The position numbers and the translations under genes were made by a program. The notes beneath the pieces were generated by a model. It ran no database searches, was not told where the DNA came from, and was given only the letters and a program-made list of their open reading frames with translations. Source: Mesonia aquimarina (lineage in GTDB: Bacteria; Bacteroidota; Bacteroidia; Flavobacteriales; Flavobacteriaceae). From it: a stretch of 64,000 nucleotides of DNA. Below are positions 36,638 to 45,255 of the stretch, one piece after another. The stretch's first letter is position 1. Each line of letters starts with the position of its first letter. The stretch lies in NCBI RefSeq assembly GCF_003667275.1, contig NZ_RCNV01000001.1, forward strand, positions 186,001 to 250,000, in the 5' to 3' direction.

Positions 36638-38137
36638 ATGGCTGAAAAAGTTGTTGAAAAGGAATTATACGATTATCAAGAAAGAGATTTAAACAAGATT
36701 TTTAATTATCTAGAGGACGCTCCAGATAATTATAATTTATTGTACCAATTGCCCACAGGTGGAGGGAAAACTGTAGTATTTTCTGAAATTGTGCGTCGGT
36801 ATATTGAGCAAACTAACAAAAAGGTGGTTATTTTAACTCACCGAATAGAATTATGTAAGCAGACTTCTAAAATGCTGAATGGCTTTGGGGTACGCAACAA
36901 AATTATTAACAGTAAGGTTAAAGATTTACCAGATCAAGATGAATTTCAGTGTTTTGTTGCAATGGTAGAAACCTTAAATAATAGGTTGAGTGATGATAAA
37001 CTTGAGGTTTCTAATGTTGGTTTAGTCATTATTGATGAGGCTCACTACAACTCGTTTACAAAATTGTTTAAATATTTTGAAGAATCTTTTATTCTTGGGG
37101 TAACTGCAACGCCATTAAGCTCTAACATCAAATTACCGATGAAGGATAACTACAAAGAGCTTATTGTAGGAAATTCTATTCCGTCTCTTATTCAAAAAGG
37201 CTTTCTAGCAAAAGCAAATACGTATAGTTATGATGTTGGTTTAGGTTCACTTCAAATAGGAATTAACGGAGATTATACCGTTAAATCTTCTGAAGACTTG
37301 TATACAAATTTTAGTATGCAAGAAAAATTAGTGCAAGCTTATGAAGAGCGCTGTAAAGGCAAAAAGACCTTAATTTTTAATAACGGTATAAACACCTCGT
37401 GGTATGTTTACCAGACTTTTAGAGATGCGGGATATGAAATTAAACATTTAGATAACACGCACAGTAAAAAAGAACGTAAAGCTATTTTAAAATGGTTTAG
37501 AGAAAAACCGGATGCTATATTAACTTCGGTAAGTATTTTAACAACAGGTTTTGATGAACCTACGGTTGAAAATATTATACTAAATCGTGCCACAAAATCA
37601 CTTACATTGTATTACCAAATGATTGGACGTGGTTCTAGGAAGCTTCCCGGTAAAGATGTATTTAGCGTTATAGATTTAGGAAATAACGCAGCTAGATTTG
37701 GACTTTGGGATGCGCCGGTAGATTGGCAATTAATATTTAAAAATCCAGATTATTTCTTAGAAAATATTACCAGTGATGAAGCTATTGAGCGTGAGTTTAA
37801 ATACCAAATGCCAGAGGAAACTCGTGAGCTCTTTAAAAATTCTGAATCTATAGAATTTGATATTAAAGAGGCTTATGAAAAAGCGATGGATAACGGACAA
37901 AAATCTAAAGCTGTTTTAGAAGAATCTATCAATCAACATGCAAAAATGTGTGTAGAAAATAGTGAAGATGTTTTTGATGCGCGTATTTTAGCAAGAGAAT
38001 TAAAAGATGATATTCGCGATCGTGTGAAGCGTTATTCTTACTGCATTATTAATAACACCAAAAATTACCGCGATTGGTTATTTGAAGACTATAACCGAAA
38101 ATTACGATCTAAAATCAACGAGATTTTTCAAGATTAA
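36638..38137 (+). CDS. Superfamily 2 DEAD/DEAH-box helicase
   Basis: 499 residues. Motif Q-like YDYQERDLNKIF, Walker A LPTGGGKTVVFSEI, Ia ILTHRIELCKQ, II VIIDEAHYNS, III GVTATPL, then the second RecA domain with LIFNNGINTSW, ILTSVSILTTGFDEP and VI QMIGRGSRK. The C-terminal 100 residues are unique and helical. It resembles the RadD/YejH-like and type III restriction helicase group but has no nuclease domain and no methylase neighbour. It acts on nucleic acid, RNA or DNA not decided. A -7 box TAATTTTG at 36586-36593 lies upstream. Confidence 0.9.
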   Translation: MAEKVVEKELYDYQERDLNKIFNYLEDAPDNYNLLYQLPTGGGKTVVFSEIVRRYIEQTNKKVVILTHRIELCKQTSKMLNGFGVRNKIINSKVKDLPDQDEFQCFVAMVETLNNRLSDDKLEVSNVGLVIIDEAHYNSFTKLFKYFEESFILGVTATPLSSNIKLPMKDNYKELIVGNSIPSLIQKGFLAKANTYSYDVGLGSLQIGINGDYTVKSSEDLYTNFSMQEKLVQAYEERCKGKKTLIFNNGINTSWYVYQTFRDAGYEIKHLDNTHSKKERKAILKWFREKPDAILTSVSILTTGFDEPTVENIILNRATKSLTLYYQMIGRGSRKLPGKDVFSVIDLGNNAARFGLWDAPVDWQLIFKNPDYFLENITSDEAIEREFKYQMPEETRELFKNSESIEFDIKEAYEKAMDNGQKSKAVLEESINQHAKMCVENSEDVFDARILARELKDDIRDRVKRYSYCIINNTKNYRDWLFEDYNRKLRSKINEIFQD

Positions 38138-38144
38138 TAAAAAC

Positions 38145-38273
38145 AAGCTGTCTAAAAAGGTGAAAAAAGCGTCATTCAGAATTTATTTTAGAATTTCATA
38201 TTGATGAAATATAAACCAGTATGAGAACCTGAATCTAGTTCAGGTTGACAAAAATAGACTTTTTAGACAGCTT
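38145..38273. repeat. Nested hairpin: long terminator-like stem enclosing a REP-like unit
   Basis: Outer arms AAGCTGTCTAAAAAG (38145-38159) and CTTTTTAGACAGCTT (38259-38273) are perfectly complementary over 15 bases and followed by T-rich DNA. Between them lies a 79-base unit (38171-38249) bounded by GTCA and TGAC and holding an inner hairpin AACCTGAA (38226-38233)/TTCAGGTT (38239-38246). It sits between the convergent helicase and beta-barrel genes. Confidence 0.7.
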
Positions 38274-38283
38274 CTTTTTTCTT

Positions 38284-39099
38284 TTAATTTTTGGGTTCCC
38301 AAATTAACCGTAGAAAAGAACTAAATCGTTCATTCTCTCGTTCAATAGGGATACCAACTACTATTCCTATCATTAAATCTTCAGCTATTCCTAAACGCAT
38401 TTGTGGTCGTAATGTCATATCAAAATCATTTTCCGCAAAGGTTTTGTTCATTTCTACACCTATAAAATTACGGGTTCCGGTTACCATATAATGAAAACTA
38501 GTGTTAACATCAAAAGTGGTTTCTAAAGAATTATCACTGAAATGTTGCTTAAACATTGGTCCTGTATAAATTAAAGAATGAAAATTACTCCCTAATCGTT
38601 TAGCAACAACTAAAAATGGATTGTAAACATTTCCATTTATTATAGGTTTTCCGAAGTTTTTAAAATTGGAAAATTCAAATTCATTAATGTATCCCAATGC
38701 CATGGAAAGCGTGTTTTTTTTGTCTACTAAAAAAGACCATTGGGCTGCAATTTTCAAACTTTCTAATTCATTTGAAGGAACACTTTTTGAAGAGGAGCCG
38801 TTTAATGGTGAATAAAATGTAAATGGTAATTCTACTTCTAATCCTAACCGATCAATCGGCGCCCATTCGTATTCAATTAATGCTTGATAAGAATCAAATT
38901 TTAAATTGTCAGTTAAACCTAAACCAACATTCCATTCCTTTTCACCCTTACGGGCTCCAAGATCTCTGATTAAGTCTATATAAAGAGGTTCTGCGTGTAA
39001 AACCTTTTCAGGTTTTGATTTTTTATTATTATCTGATTGTGCTCGCATAGGCAAAATTGAACATAGCATACCTATTATGAGAATAAATGAAATTTTCAT
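38284..39099 (-). CDS. Predicted outer-membrane beta-barrel protein, HAEPLYIDLIRDLG type
   Basis: 271 residues with a signal peptide (MKISFILIIGMLCSILPMRAQ). The mature start KVLHAEPLYIDLIRDLGARK is followed by alternating amphipathic strands ending in an aromatic-rich C-terminus (SFLRLIWEPKN), as expected for an outer-membrane barrel. Conserved in Bacteroidota by memory; function unknown. It lies 46 bases after the small gene at 39146, which I take as its operon partner. Confidence 0.72.
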   Translation of the reverse strand: MKISFILIIGMLCSILPMRAQSDNNKKSKPEKVLHAEPLYIDLIRDLGARKGEKEWNVGLGLTDNLKFDSYQALIEYEWAPIDRLGLEVELPFTFYSPLNGSSSKSVPSNELESLKIAAQWSFLVDKKNTLSMALGYINEFEFSNFKNFGKPIINGNVYNPFLVVAKRLGSNFHSLIYTGPMFKQHFSDNSLETTFDVNTSFHYMVTGTRNFIGVEMNKTFAENDFDMTLRPQMRLGIAEDLMIGIVVGIPIERENERFSSFLRLIWEPKN

Positions 39100-39145
39100 T
39101 GAAAAAATATTGTTTAAAAATTAATAATTGTTTTATACTTAATTT

Positions 39146-39538
39146 TTAACAATAATTAGGTGGAGGGAGTTCTACTTTAAAATGTTTCTTTAGAACTTTT
39201 GGGGTGTAAATAGGAAACTTTATTTTTTTTGCATCAGGTAAATTAAAAGAAAATTTAGGTTGATTTGTTTCTGATAAGAATAAATCAATAGTTTTTACTT
39301 TTTGGGAAGTATGTTCTTCCGTATCCGTATTTTCATTTTCTTCTATAATATTATCCAGTTTAAAGATTTTTTCAAGTACTATTTCAACAATACTTTCTTG
39401 ATCGTTATATTCATTTAAATCTTTTGAAAAATTAATTGTAGGATCTGGAGCATCTACACAGATATTAAGAAAATAGAATGCTAGAAATACCCAACAATAG
39501 TTGAGTATTTTTATATTCTTAAGTCTGTTATTAATCAA
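39146..39538 (-). CDS. Small secreted or membrane-tethered hypothetical protein
   Basis: 130 residues with one hydrophobic N-terminal helix (ILNYCWVFLAFYFLNICV), then ICVDAPD. Middle: acidic segment ENTDTEEHTSQKVKTIDLFL; C-terminus LPPPNYC. No family recognised, but I recall similar small proteins next to the HAEPLYIDL barrel in other flavobacteria, often in copper/heavy-metal contexts; that link is weak here. The Cys in the C-terminal NYC is notable. Confidence 0.55.
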   Translation of the reverse strand: MINNRLKNIKILNYCWVFLAFYFLNICVDAPDPTINFSKDLNEYNDQESIVEIVLEKIFKLDNIIEENENTDTEEHTSQKVKTIDLFLSETNQPKFSFNLPDAKKIKFPIYTPKVLKKHFKVELPPPNYC

Positions 39539-39556
39539 ATTTAAAATTATTAAGAT

Positions 39557-40180
39557 TTATTGTAGAGCTCCGAAAATTGCAATTCCGTATAAGAAGAATC
39601 GTAAAAAACGAAGTAAGCCAAAAAGCAAGTAACTTCCGAAAGGAAATTTAATAATTCCTGCGGCAATGCTTGAAACTGCAAAGGGAACCGGTAAAAGCGC
39701 ACCAACTACAATTAAAAAACCTCCCCATTTACGCATATTTTTTATATGCTTTTCCATTTTTACTTCTAAGTAAACAAATACAGAAGGAATGCTTGCAATT
39801 CCTCTTCCTATAAAATAAGAAACTATGCCTCCTAAATATGAAAGTGTAGCTAATAATCCGAGAAATAGATTTGGATAATCTGATTTTCCTGACCACGCAA
39901 TAAATATTTCGGGCGGAATTAATCCTAAAATAGATTCTGATGCAAAAAAGACAGCTAATACGCCAATAGGAGGGAAGTTATCGGTTATATAAACTAAAAC
40001 GTCTTCAATATCAATAACAAAAAAGTGAATACATATTAACGCAATAATAAAAATCACGATAGGAATAGCCGCTTTTAGTAAGCTTTTACCTACAAATGAA
40101 TAAAAACCGGTATACGAATAATACTGGTGTAGTAATTTCCATCTGGGTTTTCTATTTGGCTTTTTTCTTTTTTTTGTCAT
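39557..40180 (-). CDS. DedA-like (SNARE-associated/VTT domain) membrane protein
   Basis: 207 residues. A basic N-terminus (MTKKRKKPNRKPRW) precedes four to five membrane helices and the VTT pattern: SESILGLIPPEIFIAWSGKS, GGIVSYFIGRGIA and FLIVVGALLPVPFAVSSIAA. DedA-family proteins flip or scramble phospholipids such as undecaprenyl phosphate; this is inferred from family. It is 18 bases upstream of the next minus-strand gene. Confidence 0.85.
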   Translation of the reverse strand: MTKKRKKPNRKPRWKLLHQYYSYTGFYSFVGKSLLKAAIPIVIFIIALICIHFFVIDIEDVLVYITDNFPPIGVLAVFFASESILGLIPPEIFIAWSGKSDYPNLFLGLLATLSYLGGIVSYFIGRGIASIPSVFVYLEVKMEKHIKNMRKWGGFLIVVGALLPVPFAVSSIAAGIIKFPFGSYLLFGLLRFLRFFLYGIAIFGALQ

Positions 40181-40262
40181 AGTGTTTTCAAAGCTGCAAA
40201 ATTAGTGTCTTATTCTAGCTTATACAAGTTTTATCCCGTTAATAATTTGTTAGTAAAACCGA

Positions 40263-41561
40263 CTATTTAGGGTCTGTTACCGATGATTTCTCTGTATTAT
40301 TTTGATTAGAAAAATCTGAAAAATCTTTACCGGTTGGATATTCAAAAAGTTCAAGTTCAAAATAAGTTACGGCAGCCAGTAAATGATCAAAAATATCGCC
40401 GATAATATGTTCGTAATTTTTCCAAACCTTGTCTTTGCTAAATGCATAAATTTCTAAGGGAATACCTTTTGGCGTTGGTTCTAATTGACGAGCCATAATC
40501 ATCATTTCTTTATTAATTGCAGAATGCTGATTAATATACTCGTCTACATATTTTCTAAAAACACCAAAATTTGTCATATTCCGGCCGTTTAATAAAAGTT
40601 TTTTATTGGCATTTTTTTCTTGATTAAAATCTTGAATATCTTTTTGTCTATCGTTTAAATAAGCAGAGATTAGTTGAATTTCTTTTAATTTTTCAACTTT
40701 TTCTTCTGTTAAAAAATGAATGCTATTTGATTTGATAAGTAAGGAACGTTTAATTCGTCTTCCTCCGGAAACACTCATTCCACGCCAGTTTTTAAACGAA
40801 TCTGAAATTAGGTAGTAGGTTGGAATTGTGGTTATCGTATTATCAAAATTTCTAACTTTTACGGAAGATAAATTAATTTCTATAACGTCACCATCGGCAC
40901 CATATTTTTCCATAGAAATCCAATCGCCAATTCTTACGGTATCATTTACAGAAACTTGAATACTAGCTACAAATCCTAAAATTGAATCTTTAAAAATTAG
41001 TAAGATAACCGCAGAAATAGCACCCAAAGCGGTTAAAAATTCAATCATAGATTTTCCGGTAAGAATAGAAAAGATGAATAAAATCCCTATAAACCAAGTA
41101 AAAATCATAATTACTTGAATATAGCTTTCTATAGGTTTATCTTTAAAACTGTTTAGAGATTTTAAAAAGTCTTTAAAAGTCAGCATTAAACTACGTATAA
41201 ACCAGATAATGATGACCACCGTTATGACGGAAATTACAGATGAAGCTTCATCACTAAAATGACCAAAATCTGCTAAAACTTCCGGTAGTAAACGTCTAAA
41301 AATTAATAAGGTGATTAGATGTGTAAAATGGCTAATTACTTTATTGTCGTATAAATAATCATCAAATTTTGTACGCGTTTTTTTTGCTAATTTTATAAGA
41401 AAGCTAGTAAAAATCTTTCGTAATAAAGCATTAACGATGTAAAGTACTATAAAAAGAATTAGTAAGTTTAAAAATAAATTAGCCCAAATAGCACTTTGCT
41501 CAGACCAACCTAATTCTTTAAAAACCGAATAAAAATAATGTGCTATATTTTTTAACTCCAT
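40263..41561 (-). CDS. MscS-family mechanosensitive channel
   Basis: 432 residues: four N-terminal membrane helices (about 28-190), the pore-lining helix (LGAISAVILLIFKDSILGFV), the beta domain VNDTVRIGDWI, DGDVIEINLSSVKVRNFDNT and a C-terminal alpha/beta cage (RRIKRSLLI). The insert between the beta and C-terminal domains resembles YbdG. The Ser/Thr-rich tail is disordered. It is divergent from the FUSC gene. Confidence 0.91.
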   Translation of the reverse strand: MELKNIAHYFYSVFKELGWSEQSAIWANLFLNLLILFIVLYIVNALLRKIFTSFLIKLAKKTRTKFDDYLYDNKVISHFTHLITLLIFRRLLPEVLADFGHFSDEASSVISVITVVIIIWFIRSLMLTFKDFLKSLNSFKDKPIESYIQVIMIFTWFIGILFIFSILTGKSMIEFLTALGAISAVILLIFKDSILGFVASIQVSVNDTVRIGDWISMEKYGADGDVIEINLSSVKVRNFDNTITTIPTYYLISDSFKNWRGMSVSGGRRIKRSLLIKSNSIHFLTEEKVEKLKEIQLISAYLNDRQKDIQDFNQEKNANKKLLLNGRNMTNFGVFRKYVDEYINQHSAINKEMMIMARQLEPTPKGIPLEIYAFSKDKVWKNYEHIIGDIFDHLLAAVTYFELELFEYPTGKDFSDFSNQNNTEKSSVTDPK

Positions 41562-41699
41562 AAAAATAATTCTATTGTAAAAATACTTTGCTTAAATGGT
41601 TTTATCAATAAGTTTAGCATAACCTTTAAACTATTCTTAAATTTAAAGTAAAAACCAAGGCATTAAAATACCTTTGCTAAAAAAACTAACCAATTTTTA

Positions 41700-43922
41700 A
41701 TGCAATTTCAAGCTGCAAAAGTATCATTTTTACGCTATCTAAAAGGCACAGATTTAGCAAAAGCTTTTTTATTGGCTATTGCAGCTATAATTCCAATAAG
41801 TTTAGCTAACTATTTTGGTAATATTTCTATAGGAATTGGGATGACAATTGGTGTGTTATTGTGTGCACCAAGCGATGTTCCAGGAAATTTAAGGCATCGA
41901 TTTTTCGGGATGCTTTTTGCCGCATTTTTTGGTGTTTTTGCTAGTTTATGCATCGGTTATTCCAAGCCTATTTTGTGGTTAAACTTGCCCTTGTTTTTTA
42001 TACTCACTTTTTTTATATCCTACTTTTCTGTCTATGGCTTTCGAGCTTCCTTAATTTCTTTAGCAGGCTTACTGGCTATGGTTTTGGGTTATGCTAATTT
42101 GGGAGAAAACAGCGTATGGTTTCATGCTGTATTAATTGGTTGCGGAAGTTTATGGTATATTTTTATAAGTACTATTTTTTTAAAGTTAAGACCCAAAAAA
42201 CATCTTGAAGTTCAATTAGGTGAAACGGCAGAAAAAACAGCAGAATTGTTACGCTTAAGCGGAAAATTACTGACTGATAAAAACCAAAGGGAAACGCTAA
42301 AAAAAGAACAGTTTACACTGCAAACCAATATAAATGATTTGCACGAAAGCATTCGCGAAGCATTACTAAGCAACCGTCAACGTTCTGGAGCTTCAAATTC
42401 TTCTCGTAGAAAATTACTTATTTTTATAGATCTTGTAGATATTTTAGAATTGAGTTTAGCGCATCCGGTAAATTTTAAATTAGTTGATGAATTATTTGAA
42501 GAAGACCCAGCTATAATTTTAAAATACAAAGCTTTAACTGATGAGTTAAGCAATAAACTACAACATATTTCTGCAGTATTTTTAGACAACCAAAAAGTAA
42601 ATTTTTCAGCAAACGCCTCAAAAATTATTACTTCTATAGAAAAAAATATTCAAACTTTTTACGAGAAAAACGATGAAATAAAAGCCCGTCCGAGTTTACT
42701 TTTATTACGAAATATTCTTGATTTTGAAAAAAAACAACTTCAAAAAATTCAATCTATACAACGGGTTTTAGGAAATATAGAAAAGCGAAATCAGCTTAGT
42801 TTAAAAGCCTCTGAAGCCAAACAATTTATTACGCCAACAGATTACAGTTTTAGAATTTTACGAGAAAATTTCAGTTTCAATTCGCCTATGTTTCGTCATG
42901 CATTACGTTTAGCGTTTTTAATGCTTATAGGTATTTTAATTGGTGATTTTCTTCAACTACAAAATTCATACTGGATTTTACTCACTATTGTAGTGATAAT
43001 GCGCCCAAGTTATGGATTAACAAAAGAGCGTTCTAAAAAGAGGATTATAGGTACATTTTTAGGCGGACTTGTAGCAGTTTTACTTATTTACCTAATTCAC
43101 AATCCATTTGTTTACGCCATCCTTGCCATTATAGCATTGATTTTAGCTTTTTCTATGATTCAGAAAAACTATGCTAGCGCTGCAGCTTTTATTACCTTAA
43201 ATGTTGTTTTTATTTATGCTTTATTGCAACCAAATGCTATTGCTGTAATTCAGTATAGAATTATTGATACTTTTATTGGTGCAGGATTAGCCGTAATTGG
43301 TAATTTATTTTTATGGCCAACTTGGGAGTATAAAGAAATCAATAAAACCATTAGTAAAGCAATTGAAGCAAATATTGATTACTTAAAAGAAATTGATGCT
43401 TATTATCATAAAAAAGGAGAATTACCCGCAAGTTATAAGCTAAAACGAAAGCAAGCTTTTTTAGCTATGGGAAATTTAAGTGCAGCTTTTCAACGGATGA
43501 CGCAAGAACCAAAATCTAAGCAAAAGGCGTACAAAACAGTTTATCGCTACACCACTTTAAATCACACATTTTTATCTTCTTTGGCAAGTTTAGGTACATT
43601 TATCCGGAATCATAAAACAACAGAAGCTTCGGTTTATTTTGAAACTTATGTTTCTAACATTATGGTTAACTTGTCCAAAACAATAGAAAAATTAACACGA
43701 GAAAAATCGGCAGAAAAAATTGAAACTAAAAATTTTGATGAAGCAGAATTATTTATTCGTCGGCAAGAAAAAGAATTAGAGCGCTTACGTGGAGAAGAAA
43801 TTAAGATAGGAAAACAAAAAATTAGCCTAACTTTAAGAACAAATATGCAAGAAATTCAGTTAATTTCTGAACAGCTAAAATGGCTCTATGAAGTTTCGCA
43901 GAATTTAAAAAATATAAAATAA
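41700..43922 (+). CDS. FUSC-family (YccS/YhfK-type) membrane transporter
   Basis: 740 residues. Two blocks of about six membrane helices (residues 20-165 and 400-545), each followed by a cytoplasmic helical domain, as in YccS and fusaric acid resistance transporters. Typical pieces are LLCAPSDVPGNLRHRFFGML, then VVIMRPSYGLTKERSKKRI and GTFLGGLVAVLLIYLI. It likely exports aromatic acids or similar; substrate unknown. The gene downstream starts 7 bases after its stop. Confidence 0.9.
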   Translation: MQFQAAKVSFLRYLKGTDLAKAFLLAIAAIIPISLANYFGNISIGIGMTIGVLLCAPSDVPGNLRHRFFGMLFAAFFGVFASLCIGYSKPILWLNLPLFFILTFFISYFSVYGFRASLISLAGLLAMVLGYANLGENSVWFHAVLIGCGSLWYIFISTIFLKLRPKKHLEVQLGETAEKTAELLRLSGKLLTDKNQRETLKKEQFTLQTNINDLHESIREALLSNRQRSGASNSSRRKLLIFIDLVDILELSLAHPVNFKLVDELFEEDPAIILKYKALTDELSNKLQHISAVFLDNQKVNFSANASKIITSIEKNIQTFYEKNDEIKARPSLLLLRNILDFEKKQLQKIQSIQRVLGNIEKRNQLSLKASEAKQFITPTDYSFRILRENFSFNSPMFRHALRLAFLMLIGILIGDFLQLQNSYWILLTIVVIMRPSYGLTKERSKKRIIGTFLGGLVAVLLIYLIHNPFVYAILAIIALILAFSMIQKNYASAAAFITLNVVFIYALLQPNAIAVIQYRIIDTFIGAGLAVIGNLFLWPTWEYKEINKTISKAIEANIDYLKEIDAYYHKKGELPASYKLKRKQAFLAMGNLSAAFQRMTQEPKSKQKAYKTVYRYTTLNHTFLSSLASLGTFIRNHKTTEASVYFETYVSNIMVNLSKTIEKLTREKSAEKIETKNFDEAELFIRRQEKELERLRGEEIKIGKQKISLTLRTNMQEIQLISEQLKWLYEVSQNLKNIK

Positions 43923-43929
43923 ATCATTT

Positions 43930-44817
43930 ATGAATCGCTATTTTAAAAGTCCACCATTTTTTATAACCCTAGGAATTTTAATTTTTGTAAGCGCTATGTA
44001 TTTTGCCTTTAAAGCTAAATATGAAATAAACTTTGAAAATCCTACCGATGTTAATGTGATTAATCGATGGGAAATGCCCGAGTTGTTAATTGAAGTTTCC
44101 GGGATTGCATATATAGATAAAAACCACTTGGCTTGCATACAAGATGAAGATGGTTATATTTTTATATATAATTTGACCAGTAAAAAAATTGAACGAAAAT
44201 TTAAATTCGGTCCCGCTGGCGATTACGAAGGAATCACCTTAGTAGGAAATACAGCTTATGTCTTGCGTAGCGATGCAAGAATTTTTGAAGTTTCAGATAT
44301 AACCAGCGAAAACCCAACCACCATAGATCATGAAACCCCTTTGAATGATGAATATGATTTTGAAGGAATTTGTTATGATAAAAAAAATAATAGGCTGTTA
44401 TTAGCTTTTAAGGAAGAGAATCCGGAGAAGGAAAAAAAATACAAGAGTATTTTTGAGTTTGGTTTAGAAGATAAACGCTTAAAACGCGAACCGGTTTACA
44501 AGATACAGTACAACAATAAAATGTTTAAAGAATTGCAACATTTTGATACTGATAAAGTATTTAACCCCTCAGAAATTGGTATTCACCCTAAAACCGGCGA
44601 TATTTATATTCTTGATGGTGTAAATCCAAAAATGCTAATTTTAGATAAAAACTGGAAAGAAAAAGCACTCTATGTTTTTGATCCGGGTATTTTTACACAA
44701 CCTGAAGGATTAACTTTTTCTAAAGAAGGAAAAATGTTTATTGCCAATGAAGGCGGCTGGAATCCTGCAAACATTTTAGAAGTTTCTTTAGAAGATACAA
44801 GTTTAGAAAAGAAATAG
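43930..44817 (+). CDS. SdiA-regulated-domain protein
   Basis: 295 residues. One N-terminal membrane helix (about 8-26) or uncleaved signal, then a beta-propeller-like repeat: LIEVSGIAYIDKNHLACIQD, AGDYEGITLVGNTAYVLRSD, YDFEGICYDKKNNRLLLAFK and HPKTGDIYILDG. This is the YjiK/SdiA-regulated family; probable periplasmic, membrane-anchored; function unknown. Likely co-transcribed with the FUSC gene. Confidence 0.87.
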   Translation: MNRYFKSPPFFITLGILIFVSAMYFAFKAKYEINFENPTDVNVINRWEMPELLIEVSGIAYIDKNHLACIQDEDGYIFIYNLTSKKIERKFKFGPAGDYEGITLVGNTAYVLRSDARIFEVSDITSENPTTIDHETPLNDEYDFEGICYDKKNNRLLLAFKEENPEKEKKYKSIFEFGLEDKRLKREPVYKIQYNNKMFKELQHFDTDKVFNPSEIGIHPKTGDIYILDGVNPKMLILDKNWKEKALYVFDPGIFTQPEGLTFSKEGKMFIANEGGWNPANILEVSLEDTSLEKK

Positions 44818-44840
44818 TCTGGCTATAAATGTAATGAAGT

Positions 44841-45242
44841 ATGCTAAATAAGTTTTGGAGTTATTATAAAAATAATAAGCTAATTACTGCTTTAAATTTT
44901 CTTTTACTCATAATTTTAATAGTTCCGTATTCTTATAGGTATTGCAGAATTGAAAATTCAGATAAATTAGGTTGGAATGTAAATTATGTTATTGATGGCG
45001 TAGATTTACCAATTTTGTATGGGGGCGTAGTATTCTTAACTTTATTATTTCAAATAATCCAACATAAAACAATTAGACAAATTATATTGATATTACTCCT
45101 ATTAATAACGCTTTGTTGGTTTTATTTGATATTTGTCGCCATTTTTACTGATAGTGAAAGATTTATTTCAGGAATGGCATCTTACTTATGCTTATTGTTA
45201 TTCCCTTTAACGTTAATAATGTTGTTATTTAGAAAGAAATGA
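44841..45242 (+). CDS. Small hypothetical four-helix membrane protein
   Basis: 133 residues. Four hydrophobic helices (about 15-32, 51-68, 74-95, 105-130) with few polar residues. No motif recognised. It follows the SdiA-regulated gene by 23 bases and is convergent with the penicillin-binding protein gene 13 bases away. Confidence 0.62.
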   Translation: MLNKFWSYYKNNKLITALNFLLLIILIVPYSYRYCRIENSDKLGWNVNYVIDGVDLPILYGGVVFLTLLFQIIQHKTIRQIILILLLLITLCWFYLIFVAIFTDSERFISGMASYLCLLLFPLTLIMLLFRKK

Positions 45243-45255
45243 ATTAAAAACTAAA

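Noticed and set aside
36638-38137. Helicase as part of a restriction or defence island
   Set aside because: No methylase, nuclease or other defence gene adjacent, and base composition matches the neighbours.
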